Shown here piece by piece: positions 11,758 through 20,205 of a stretch of 64,000 bases of DNA. Origin of the DNA: Diadophis punctatus similis (taxonomy: Eukaryota; Chordata; Lepidosauria; Squamata; Dipsadidae); the NCBI GenBank assembly GCA_023053685.1, contig JALIGW010000025.1, positions 9,271,453-9,335,452 of the forward strand, in the 5' to 3' direction. The translations under genes and the position numbers were made by a program. Every line of letters starts with the position of its first letter. Positions within the stretch are counted from its first letter, which is position 1. The notes beneath the pieces were generated by a model. That model saw only the letters and a program-made list of their open reading frames with translations. It was not told where the DNA came from and searched no databases.

Positions 11758-11935
11758 CGTGATGGTGAACCTATGGCATGCGTGCCACAGGTGGCACGTG
11801 GAGCCATATCCAAGGCCACGCGAGACCTTGCCCTGTCAGCTCCAGCGCACATGTGCACGCTGGCCAGTTGATTTCGGCCTTCTGGAGAGGAGAGGCCGTT
11901 TTCGCCCTCCCCAGGCTTCAGGAAAGCCTCCTCCA
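11758..11935 (+). mobile_element. Half of a hAT MITE (GTGATGGTGAACC family)
   Basis: The start (GTGATGGTGAACCTATGGCA) and the following GTGCCACAGGTGGCACG...GGAGCCATATC match the reversed right end of the intact element at 53968-54402. The similarity continues through ACATGTGCACGCTGGCCAG and CCTCCCCAGGCTTC. The other terminus is not found, so it is truncated. Confidence 0.7.
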
Positions 11936-12306
11936 AAAGCTCTGCGCGTGTGCCAAGCTGCAGAGTGCCAAAGCATGGCTGCCCCATCAGAGAGACGAAG
12001 CGAGGTGATGTCAACCGTTTCCTGGCGCCAGCACCAAAAGGGCCCGGCGGAGCAGCTATGAAGGCACACCAAAGGTAAGGGGCTGGGACGCCAACAGGGC
12101 TGGAGTCGGTCTGCGAGGGAGTGACAGGTAAACTCCATTTTGGCTGAAACTATGGTTTTTTTGGGGGGGAGCTTGATAAAAATGGTGGAGGTGCAAAGTC
12201 AACTGCAGGCAGTGCAGTGCCCCCACCCAACCCCTGCCATGCCTGCCACTCCACCGTCAGCCAAGCCGAGCTGGGGAAGGAACAACAGGCAGGGCACTTG
12301 GGTGAT
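11936..12306. other. GC-rich segment of unknown origin before the PLE
   Basis: CpG-richer than the surroundings and positioned between the truncated hAT and the PLE frame. It may be internal hAT sequence or flanking DNA. Several overlapping open frames here are compositional. Confidence 0.4.
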
Positions 12307-13944
12307 TGGGTGCCAATCAAAGAAGCCTTGACAGCCATCCAAAACAAATACAAACCCCCCAAGCACATCCTAGATCTGACCAACCACTGCCTATCCAACA
12401 CATACTTCATCTATAACGGACAAAAATACAAACAAATGGAAGGAGCACCCATGGGATCACCCCTCTCACCTGTCATTGCTAACCTCTATATGGAACACTT
12501 TGAAACCCAAGCTCTAGAAAAATCTGATCACAAACCCAAACTCTGGCTCAGATATGTAGATGACACCTTCATAATCTGGCCACACGGGAAAGAAAAACTG
12601 GACAACTTCCTCATACACCTCAACAGCCTACACCCCAAAATACAGTTCACCATGGAAACAGAAGCTAACAACCAACTTCCCTTCCTGGATGTCTTAGTCT
12701 ACAAGAAATCCAATGGCTCCCTAGGACACACCATCCACCAGAAGAAAACCCACACTAACCGCTATCTGCATGCACTCTCACATCACCACCCAGCACAGAT
12801 CAACTCCGTAGCCAAGACACTCATCTCCAGAACAAAACGCCTAGCTGACGAACAACACCTAAAAACCGAACTAAATACTCTCACTAACGTACTAGCATCC
12901 AATGGATTCCAAAGAAATAAGATCACCAACCTAATCCAAAAAGAAACCCCCACTAAAATCCAAGACAGAGAACAAGAAAACGGCAAAGCCCTCCTCCCAT
13001 ACATAAAAGGCACCACAGACAGAATCAGCAAGATCCTCCACAAACACAACATCAAGACAGCATTCTGCACAAACCGAAAAATATCCACCATCCTAAGAAA
13101 CCCCAAAGACAAAATTGAGTTAGAAAATCAAGGAGTATATGAAATTCCATGCACCGCCTGCCCCACCACATACATTGGACAAACCAACAGAAGAATAAGT
13201 GCACGCATTGAAGAACACAAGAACACAGTCAAAAAAGAGGAACCAACTTCTTCCCTGGTCCAACATTTCAAAGCCACAGGACATGAAATCGACTTTAAAA
13301 AGACCAGAACTATCGCCAAAACTGAACACTTTAACAACAGAATAATCAGAGAAGCCATCGAGATAGAAAAACGCCCACACAGCATGAATAAACGAGATGA
13401 CACCTCCCGCCTACCAGCCATTTGGAAACCCGCCCTTATTGACAAACGAGTCCCTAACACAAAGAAGGACACCAGACCCACACTCACAAAAACCACACAG
13501 GATGTCACCACCACACATCCACGCAATAAGCAAACCCAAACCCACACCAATGAGGCACGACCACAAACAAGAAGCCATACTACAGCTGCATCATCAGCCA
13601 CTTTAAACCCCTCCAATCCATACAGGAAGCAAACTGACACCCTCCATGAAGATGTGGCAGGACCAAGAACCAGAAGCCAAACAGCAGCAATACAGCTCAC
13701 CAGCTCTAATGCCCCTGCAAGTCAGACTAACCTAAGAACACCCCCAGCCAATCAGAGCACAGCTAACCCCCCAGCCAATCAGAGCACAGCCAAGCCCCCA
13801 ACCAATCAGAACACACCTCCAACCAATCAGAACACAGCCAAGCTCCCATCCTATCAATTCAAACCTCCACTGGCAGTTAAAAGGAAGAAACAGCAGCAAT
13901 CTCACATTGCTCCTAGAAGCAGGAAGCAGAAGACACCAGCCTGA
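12217..13944 (+). CDS. PLE reverse transcriptase + GIY-YIG endonuclease (partial)
   Basis: The product copies element RNA at a nick made by its own nuclease. Residue numbers are from the ATG at 12217. RT motifs are APMGSPLSP (77-85), the catalytic YVDDTF (113-118) and FLDV (156-159). The GIY-YIG domain follows at about 300-390: GVYEIPC (306-312) with C312/C315, YIGQT (319-323), basic residues to R330, and a candidate catalytic Glu in REAIEIE (about 379). The C-terminal tail is Thr/Pro/Gln-rich, with PP[AT]NQ[SN]T repeats at 509-540 and basic clusters KRKK (555-558) and RSRKQK. The first 30 residues are non-element sequence read through the truncation point, so no genuine start exists. The catalytic residues look intact, but without the N-terminal RT portion the protein is probably inactive. 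Confidence 0.88.
   Translation: MPPPNPCHACHSTVSQAELGKEQQAGHLGDWVPIKEALTAIQNKYKPPKHILDLTNHCLSNTYFIYNGQKYKQMEGAPMGSPLSPVIANLYMEHFETQALEKSDHKPKLWLRYVDDTFIIWPHGKEKLDNFLIHLNSLHPKIQFTMETEANNQLPFLDVLVYKKSNGSLGHTIHQKKTHTNRYLHALSHHHPAQINSVAKTLISRTKRLADEQHLKTELNTLTNVLASNGFQRNKITNLIQKETPTKIQDREQENGKALLPYIKGTTDRISKILHKHNIKTAFCTNRKISTILRNPKDKIELENQGVYEIPCTACPTTYIGQTNRRISARIEEHKNTVKKEEPTSSLVQHFKATGHEIDFKKTRTIAKTEHFNNRIIREAIEIEKRPHSMNKRDDTSRLPAIWKPALIDKRVPNTKKDTRPTLTKTTQDVTTTHPRNKQTQTHTNEARPQTRSHTTAASSATLNPSNPYRKQTDTLHEDVAGPRTRSQTAAIQLTSSNAPASQTNLRTPPANQSTANPPANQSTAKPPTNQNTPPTNQNTAKLPSYQFKPPLAVKRKKQQQSHIAPRSRKQKTPA
13748..13830 (+). promoter_or_regulatory. Four CCAATCAG boxes at the end of the PLE frame
   Basis: Exact CCAATCAG occurs at 13748-13755, 13775-13782, 13802-13809 and 13823-13830, spaced 27, 27 and 21 bases. 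CCAATCAG is the classic NF-Y/CCAAT box. The repeats also encode the PPANQST peptide repeats. Regulatory function is inference only. Confidence 0.4.
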
Positions 13945-13973
13945 AGATGATGAATGAGACTTCATCGAAACGT
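13941..13973 (+). ncRNA. Hammerhead-like motif at PLE stop codon
   Basis: CTGAAGA (13941-13947) fits the hammerhead CUGANGA box and contains the PLE stop codon TGA (13942-13944). After one extra T, GATGAA (13949-13954) pairs perfectly with TTCATC (13961-13966) across a six-base loop. GAAA (13967-13970) and CGT follow. Hammerhead motifs are known in PLE terminal repeats. The extra base and the absence of clear stems I and III make activity doubtful. Confidence 0.45.
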
Positions 13974-14048
13974 TGCGAAGACACTTCCAATTTCACGCGG
14001 GAGAAAACCCGAATACCCAAAGACCTACATACAAACACCCGCGAAAAC

Positions 14049-14052
<4 letters not shown>

Positions 14053-14146
<94 letters not shown>
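14053..14146. repeat. (TA)n microsatellite
   Basis: About 47 TA units directly downstream of the PLE 3' sequence. Confidence 0.98.
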
Positions 14147-14147
<1 letters not shown>

Positions 14148-14150
14148 CTT

Positions 14151-14175
14151 CTGATGAGAGCTAAGTAGCTCGAAA
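14151..14175 (+). ncRNA. Hammerhead ribozyme core candidate
   Basis: CTGATGA (14151-14157) is the exact hammerhead box. A perfect five-pair stem II follows directly (GAGCT 14158-14162 with AGCTC 14167-14171, loop AAGT), then GAAA (14172-14175). This is the complete catalytic core with the expected G-C closing pair. What follows (TAGATCTAAATAGTC) could give only a very short stem III before a cleavable ATC or GTC, and stem I partners are unclear. It may be a decayed or dimer-type minimal hammerhead. Confidence 0.5.
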
Positions 14176-14200
14176 TAGATCTAAATAGTCTCCCTTTATT

Positions 14201-14401
<201 letters not shown>

Positions 14402-14427
14402 AGTACTTACAACCAGTCCAGCATCTT

Positions 14428-15004
14428 TCTGCAACCCAACAAGACAAACACAGACTTCAGAGGATAATTAGAACTGCAGAAAAAACAATTGCTATCAACC
14501 TGCCTTCCATTGAGGACCTGTACACTGCACGAGTCAAAAAGAGGACTGTGAAAATATTTACAGACCCCTCACATCCTGGACACAAACTGTTTCAACTCCT
14601 AACCTCAAAATGACGCTATAGAGCACTGCACACCAGAATAACTATACACAAGAACAGTTTGTTCCCAATCGCCATCACTCTGCTAAACAAATAATTCCAT
14701 CAACACTATCAAATTATTTACTAAGTCTGCACTACTATTAATCTTCTCATCATTCCCATTACCCATCTCCTCCCACTAATGACTGTATGACTGTAACTTT
14801 GTTGCTTGTATCCTTACGATTTACATTGACTGGTGCCTAATATGATTTGATTGTTTATTTGTACCCGGACTATCATTAAGTGTTGTACCTTATGATTCCT
14901 GATGAATGTATCCTTTCTTTTATGTACACTGAGAGCATATGCAAATTCCTTGTGTGTCCAATCACACTTGGCCAATAAAAAATTCTATTCTATTCTATTC
15001 TATT
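14428..15004 (+). mobile_element. Snake CR1/L3 LINE 3' end with (ATTCT)n tail
   Basis: Contains the C-terminal coding end (matching HRLQRIIRTAEKTI of the copy at 20206-21640, then LPSIEDLYTARVKKRTVKIF). The 3' UTR ends ACACTTGGCCAATAAAAAAT and is followed by (ATTCT)n. Truncated at the 5' side, it abuts the (TG)n array. Confidence 0.9.
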
Positions 15005-15589
15005 TTTTGCACTATGAATCCTCTATACCTCCCAATATCCTTCCTATGACAGGCACTTTGAAATGAAATTGACAAGGAAATGCTACAGGGAATTGTGCTG
15101 GCAGAGAAAGAATTTGATAGGAGCAGAATTGCAAGCAGAAGATAAAGAAAAGAACAATAGCTGCAAGGAACCTCTGTATCAATTTCAAGAAAAGTCTCTA
15201 CCCCTTTCATTCAAAGCAATTTACACTAGAACTTTCTCTAAGACACAGGAGACTCAATTTCCATTAGAATTTAAAACTCTGTAGACTATCCCTTTATTTC
15301 CAATAAAACACAGTAAAATGCTTCTAGAAAGTCCAAGAGCAAGACAATGATAGCTTTCCATACTTTGTGAAGGAAAGTGCACAATGATGTTAATCTGATC
15401 TATTTTATGGCCCGCTTTGTGAGATAGATATTTATATATAAAAAAACAGGAATGTATTGTTTAGTGGGGTTTTTTTTGTTTGTTTTTACTCATTTGGGAA
15501 TATGAACAAGTTGGCCTGAATGTTTTTGTTTCTTTTGCTTGATCACACAGTCATTCCAGGACATTGCAAATCAAAATTGTTCTTTGAGG
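15005..15589. other. No recognisable feature
   Basis: AT-rich DNA. The 71- and 73-codon frames here lack any recognisable motif. Confidence 0.45.
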
Positions 15590-15715
15590 ATGTTGCTGAA
15601 GATTCTCAGTCAGCCAGATCGAGTTATCTGGAAGTTGAATCATGGCAACTGGACTTCTTTTCTTTTCAGTTTGAAGTGCTTCACTGCTCACTTCACTAGC
15701 TGCTTCAGTCTGAGC
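15590..15715 (-). mobile_element. Old PLE-type terminal fragment
   Basis: Read on the minus strand it follows the same order as the right arm of the element at 22117-22350: CTGAAGCAGC..., a GAAGTGAGCAGTGAAGCACTT segment, then AGAAGTCCAGTTGCC and a TGACTGAGAATCTTC end. It is heavily mutated, so old. Confidence 0.5.
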
Positions 15716-16633
15716 AACTTGGTTAGGGTGGATCCCATATATGTCTTCCGGGGGATGGATTCATTTTTCACCTAATCTGAATAGCCTCATTAGAGGAGTG
15801 ATCTTTGAGAACCCAGGCAGAGTCTTTCGAGGCTGGGATTCCACAGGTTCAGCATCTTCAGAGGAAAGGAAAGATCTTGCCTTGTAGCAAGGGCTTAGCA
15901 CCTGCAGTGCCATTGTGGGTGGAAGTCATATGAGTTATGGGTTATTGTTATTGTTCCGGAATCCATAGCCAGAGGTCCACAGAGTTCTAGTCCAGATTCA
16001 TAGCCATAAGAGATCGGAGGCAGGATTAAAAAGGAAGGCAATCAACAATTCACAGATCTGAGAAAAATAGGCTGAGGTAACAGCAGTTAAACAAGAGTGG
16101 TTCAGTGAGTGGGATAAGCCCATCCAAGTCATGAAACCTATAATCTGAGAGCCGAGCAAGGATGCAGGACTGCCTGAGATCTGATGTGGAAGAGTTGCTT
16201 CCAATGCTGAGCAAAGTCCTGGAGACTGCTCCTAAATTCATCCCAGTAGAGGCATGGCTCACACAGAAACATTGTCATCCTAAGTTCTGGTTGCTTTTGC
16301 TCTATCCTTCAAAGTTACTACTGCATCTGTGCCTAGGCACCCAGCCAGGATCTGGCCCCACATTTTCTGAGTCTGCCCTTACCTATTTTTATTCATTTTC
16401 CCCCTGGTCTGTTTCAGGTGATATAATTGATTGATTGTCAGTGTTGAGGCTGGTAGTTTTATGGATCAGGCCCTTCAACTAAAAGGAAGGTGCTGGTGAA
16501 TTTAGTATTGCCCCATAGCAGCTGAACCGAATCTTGGCAATTCCACAAATTGCTGACTCCAGCCCAGAACGGTGAAGGCTAGGACACAAATCTAAATTTA
16601 TATTCATTGAATTAATAACCAGCAATTAATCGC
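15716..16633. other. No recognisable gene or repeat
   Basis: Composition is less AT-rich than the neighbours. I could not assign it. It could be part of an LTR element's non-coding DNA, but no termini were seen. Confidence 0.4.
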
Positions 16634-16860
16634 AATAGAAGCAACGCTTAGATTTATGTATTGCTTCACAGTGCTTTACAGCCCTCTCTAAGCAGTTTAC
16701 AGAGTCATTGTATGGCCCCCAATAATCCGGGTCCTCATTTTAAAGTCCTCGGAAAGATGGAAGGTTGCGTCAATCTTGAGGTGATCAGGATCAAACTCCT
16801 GGCAGTCAGCAGAAATAGCCTGCAATACTGCATTCTAAGCACTGCATCACCACGGCTTCT
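16634..16860 (-). mobile_element. Sauria-type SINE
   Basis: Reverse complement copy: AGTGCTTTACAGCCCTCTCT, then CCGGGTCCTCATTTTA, the diverged AAGGTTGCGTCAATCTTGAG, and the tRNA-like head at the right end (CATTCTAAGCACTGCATCAC). Confidence 0.82.
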
Positions 16861-16917
16861 TTTACAGTTCAATAATTAAAATTAAAATTCAGTAACTAAA
16901 ATTATTGAACTGTAAAA
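16860..16917. repeat. 18-bp perfect inverted repeat beside the SINE
   Basis: TTTTACAGTTCAATAATT (16860-16877) is exactly complementary to 16900-16917, with a 22-base AT-rich spacer. Confidence 0.92.
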
Positions 16918-17400
16918 TAAAATACTATATAAAAGGAATTAAGCTCCTAACTATACAGTATATACTGCATCCATATAATATTTAGATTGCAAAAATAAGG
17001 AAAACCATTAGATGGGAGCCAAGAGATATAGAAAACAAACAATATATTTAATGGTATATGGTATATTATATACTGACATTTTTTTCTCATTTGCAAGATG
17101 CCCTTTCTCAAAGAAACATAGAGGGACACATATCCCACTTCCAATAGAATCAACGGTGAAGAGAAGATGGGGCAAAGAAAGGAGGGAAATGAAAATAGGT
17201 TCTGGGGGAGGATTGCAGTAGCTGGGCTGGGAAGGAAAAATAGCCGCAGGGAACAAAAAGGAATAGAGATAAGGGATGGAGAACAGGTTACTACATATTG
17301 TACAAAGGGTTAAATTTGCCAGGCAAGCAACCTCTCTCAAGCAATGATTAATCTTCAGGGTAATTTTTAAATAGTTAGCTAGGAGATGGATGGATGGACA
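16918..17400. other. No recognisable feature
   Basis: AT-rich, then a purine-rich stretch at 17160-17280. A 140-codon minus-strand frame (17008-17430) has no family signature. Confidence 0.4.
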
Positions 17401-17418
17401 GAAGATACACACACACAT

Positions 17419-17507
<89 letters not shown>

Positions 17508-17530
17508 GAGACAGAGAGACAGAGAGACAG
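17401..17530. repeat. (AC)n then (AG)n microsatellite
   Basis: AC repeats give way to about 35 AG units and then an ACAGAG-type tail. The ERER open frame is an artefact. Confidence 0.97.
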
Positions 17531-17742
17531 AAGAAATAGGTATCTTCACTCGTCAGCAGTGATGTCTAAAGTCATTTATTTGCACATTGTTTTTTAGAAT
17601 AGAATGGAATAGAATAGAATAGAATAGAATAGAATAGAATAGAATAGAATAGAATAGAATAGAATAGAATAGAATTCTTAATTGGCCAGGTGTGATTGGA
17701 CACACAAGGAATTTGTCTTTGGTGCATATGCTCTCAGTGTAC

Positions 17743-18074
17743 CAGAGGTGGGATCCTGCCTCTGATTGCCGGTGCGGTTAATCGCTGAGTTCGGTGCAGA
17801 GCCGAAGAAGCTGCTCCCGTTCGCGGAACGGGAGCTTTCCCCGGGCGCTTTCCCCGCCCGCATGGATGCCGCCAATTGCATTCTTTTGCCCTCTGTGCAT
17901 GCCCAAAGCGTTCCGCATGCGCAGAGGGCAAAAGAACACAATTGGCGGCATCCATGCGAGCGGGGAAAGCGCCCGGGGAAAGCTCCCGTTCCGCGAACGG
18001 GAGCAGCTTCTTCGGCTCTGCACCGAACTCAGCGATTAACCGCACCGGCAATCAGAGGCAGGAACCCACCTCTG
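17743..18074. mobile_element. Palindromic hAT foldback MITE, 332 bp
   Basis: Perfect 8-bp duplication CAGTGTAC (17735-17742 and 18075-18082). Termini are CAGAGGTGGG... and ...CCCACCTCTG. The whole element is one inverted repeat: arms of about 160 bases, differing at only a few positions, meet around a core of CTTTTGCCCTCTG...GCATGC...GCATGCGCAGAGGGCAAAAG. It is CpG-rich. Both strands give almost the same 100-codon frame, a consequence of the palindrome and not a gene. Confidence 0.95.
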
Positions 18075-18199
18075 CAGTGTACATAAAAGAAAAGATACAT
18101 TTGTCAAGAATAAGGTGACCAGACGTCCCGATTTTGGCGGGACAGACCCGCTTTTTAATGATTTGTCCCGCGTCCCGCCCGTCCTCTAAAAAGTCCCGA

Positions 18200-18240
18200 T
18201 TTTTTGAAAGAATGCATGACTAGGGCATTCTTTCAAAAAA
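18200..18240. repeat. 16-bp perfect inverted repeat in the hAT
   Basis: TTTTTTGAAAGAATGC (18200-18215) and its complement (18225-18240), with a nine-base spacer. It lies near the left end of the hAT. Confidence 0.9.
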
Positions 18241-18287
18241 TTGGCCTGAAAGGGCGGCGTGCGAGATTGGGAGGAGGAGTTAAACTT

Positions 18288-18374
18288 TCGGCGGGCACGG
18301 CTTTGCAAGGGCTCTTCGCGGTCTACAAGCCGCCGGGTATGCACTGGAGGGCGGTGAAGAGGCGCCTGATGCAG
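18288..18374 (+). pseudogene. TRUB2: Captured TRUB2 exon-1 fragment (probable)
   Basis: The translated segment includes SAGTALQGLFAVYKPPGMHW. The GLFAVYKPPG stretch is the signature of the N-terminus of TRUB2, a mitochondrial TruB-family pseudouridine synthase; a short N-terminal leader also ending in a Gly-Leu-Phe run precedes it in the family. Only the first-exon part is present and similarity ends after about 29 codons. It sits inside a hAT element bounded by TIRs and an 8-bp duplication, so it is a transposon-captured gene fragment and not the TRUB2 locus. The pseudouridine-synthase catalytic Asp lies outside the piece. It could alternatively derive from another KPPG-containing synthase. 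Confidence 0.6.
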
Positions 18375-18840
18375 CCCCGCCCTCTCAAAACGGCCGGCGT
18401 CGCGGTGGGCGGGGCGGCCCGAGCGAAGGAATCGCATCCAAGATGGCCCTCGGGCCGGCGCTGGCTCAGCCGGCCGGGGCCGCCGCCGCCGCCTTCCCGC
18501 CGCTTGAATTTCACACCGGCTCTTCCGCCAGCTTCCAGCCGCCGCCGGAGGAGTCAATGCGGGACGCCCGCCCGCCGCCAACGCCGCCCACGGCCGGCCC
18601 GAGCTGAGAGGCCTGCTGCTGCTGCTGCTGCCCCTGCAGCTGGGCCCAACCTGGCCATCCTCGAGTGCCTGCAGGACTTGCGCGAGGTCAGCGGGCGGCG
18701 CGGGACCCCCGGGCGGGCGGAGGGGAGGAGGAGAGCCAAGAGACGCTGGGGGCTGCTCCCCTTCCCAAGCCAGCCCAAGCCACTGCCGGCTCCCGAAGGG
18801 GAGGCGGGAGGCGAGGAAAGGCCTCCCGCCTCCCCCCCCA

Positions 18841-18933
18841 CCTGGACGCCGACATTAGCCGTCTTTTGCCCTCTGCGCATGCGCAGCGTTCTGCGCATGC
18901 ACAGAGGGCAAAACTCAAATTGCGGCGTCCAGG
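18841..18933. repeat. Palindromic NRF1-like core module inside the hAT
   Basis: CCTGGACGCC...TCTTTTGCCCTCTGCGCATGCGCA on the left is complementary to TGCACAGAGGGCAAAA...GGCGTCCAGG on the right. This core is that of the CAGGGGTGAAAT-type palindromic MITEs. A perfect TGCGCATGCGCA is at 18874-18885. Confidence 0.85.
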
Positions 18934-19028
18934 CGGCCCCGCCCCCCGTCGGTGTCCCGCTTAAATAAAAAAAAAATCTGGTCACTTTAGTCAAGAATCA
19001 TGAGGTACAACACTTAATGATTGTCATT

Positions 19029-20118
19029 GTTTTCAACAATGTATTGCATTATTGTATATTTTACAGCAAATATAAAAATGAACCTCCCCTCATCATTATT
19101 TGGGGGAGAGGGCTGTCATATCTTACCTTGTATGTATGATACTTAACAATATATGGTTTTCATGCTTCCCAGCTTTACTTTGCTGGCTTTCATCACTGGT
19201 GAAAGGTCTTTATTGCCATGTGTATTCCCCACCTCCCACTATGAACACTTTTCCGTATATAGGCAAACATTGAAGCATGTGCAGAACAGCAAAACACTGC
19301 AAGAGCCTGAAAGATCTGGCCATCTGCAAGCACAAATGAAACAAAGGCCATTTATCCAGTTAAGAGCACAACATTCAATTCCCATCGCTCATAGAATTAG
19401 AAAGAGGAGCAACCCAAATACATCAGCGTGTCATTCAAGAGATACAGCTTTTTTGTTCTCCAGATCATTAAAGCACATAACACCACTCATAAACATGGGA
19501 GCTTGCCTGGTGGAAAGCCCACTTCAGTTCAATGCACAATCATGATCAATATACCGTATTCAAAGAAGAAACAAGAAATGTTTCTGAATTTACAAACGAG
19601 CTATAATTTTATCACCCACTTACGTCTTCCAGATTGATTGAAATGAAGAGATAATTAATAAAATTTGTCATAGTAGGAATACATGTGATGGGCACTGTGT
19701 TGGAAAAAGGATTTTCTGGTTGTGCTTTTGCTTTTCATGCATAGCATTGGAGACTCATTAATTATGGCATAAATATTAGCAATATTAAATTCAGTGGAGT
19801 TTATTTCTGAATGTTGGTGGAACCAGACTGAATATTTTCCTCTATTAAAGTATCATTCATAGCTTACCTTTAAGCCTGACCGAGAGAATATCTTTGCAAA
19901 CTGTAATTGGGAAATATAAGAAATATATATTCAGTTATGAGAACTGAATAGAGAGAGATGGCCTTGAAAAAGAAATTCAATGACTTATGTAAACATCAAC
20001 TTAGCTTACACAGACAGAAGGGCATGAGAAAGAAATACAAGATTGTCTTTATAGCACAAGAGGGCAGGGAGAGAGACTTTCTATCAGGCTTTCAAGATTC
20101 TGTTATTATACCCTAACA
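19029..20118. other. No recognisable gene or repeat
   Basis: AT-rich. A 130-codon frame at 19153-19545 has no recognisable domain and no coding-like neighbours. Confidence 0.45.
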
Positions 20119-20186
20119 CAGGGGTCCCCAAACTTGGCAACTTTAAGACTTGTGGACTTCAACTCCCAGAATTCTCCAGCCAGCTA
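20119..20186 (+). mobile_element. hAT MITE fragment (CAGGGGTCCCCAAACTTGG)
   Basis: Starts with the hAT-type CAGGGGTCCCCAAACTTGGC and continues TTTAAGACTTGTGGACTTCA. The reversed counterpart is at 23781-23852. The right end is not found. Confidence 0.65.
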
Positions 20187-20205
20187 TGCTCATCTGTAGT
20201 TATGA

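Larger units (their letters stand above)
12307..14052 (+). mobile_element. Penelope-like retroelement, 5'-truncated
   Basis: A single long frame encodes a PLE reverse transcriptase fused to a GIY-YIG endonuclease, the diagnostic combination for Penelope-like elements. Homology starts abruptly near 12307 inside the fingers region (VPIKEA, normally preceded by an LFT-type motif), so the 5' part is missing. The 3' region after the stop contains a hammerhead-like hairpin and runs into a long (TA)n array. The lack of stops in 545 codons points to a recent insertion. Confidence 0.88.
18111..18989. mobile_element. hAT element with captured GC-rich DNA, 879 bp
   Basis: TIRs are TAAGGTGACCAGACGTCCCG on the left and, reversed, TAAAGTGACCAGA on the right. 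The 8-bp duplication GTCAAGAA is perfect (18103-18110, 18990-18997). There is no transposase. The interior is strongly GC/CpG-rich and includes a 16-bp inverted repeat (18200-18240), a TRUB2-like coding piece (18288-18374), a CpG-island-like stretch with ATG in good context at 18443, and an inverted-repeat module (18841-18933) shared with another MITE family. It belongs with the element at 2725-3529. Confidence 0.88.
17596..19028 (-). mobile_element. Snake CR1/L3 LINE 3' end, split by two hATs
   Basis: The CR1 pieces are 17596-17742 ((GAATA)n tail then AATTGGCCAGGTGTGATTGG), 18083-18110 and 18998-19028. Joined, they match in reverse the 3' UTR at 21480-21640. Two hAT elements, each with its own 8-bp duplication of CR1 sequence, separate the pieces. 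Both hAT insertions therefore postdate the LINE. Confidence 0.92.

Noticed and set aside
13128..13700. 190-codon minus-strand frame
   Set aside because: Antisense shadow of the PLE coding region, with no domain of its own.
12217..13944. Host telomerase or retroviral polymerase
   Set aside because: The GIY-YIG domain after the RT, and the absence of protease, RNase H, integrase or telomerase-specific motifs, place it with Penelope-like elements.
17734..18086. Overlapping 80-106 codon frames on both strands, some with identical proteins
   Set aside because: They are mirror images produced by the palindromic hAT element, and there is no gene.
18204..18968. 254-codon open frame
   Set aside because: It runs through a GC-rich transposon interior where stops are rare. 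Only the short TRUB2-like part has a recognisable match.
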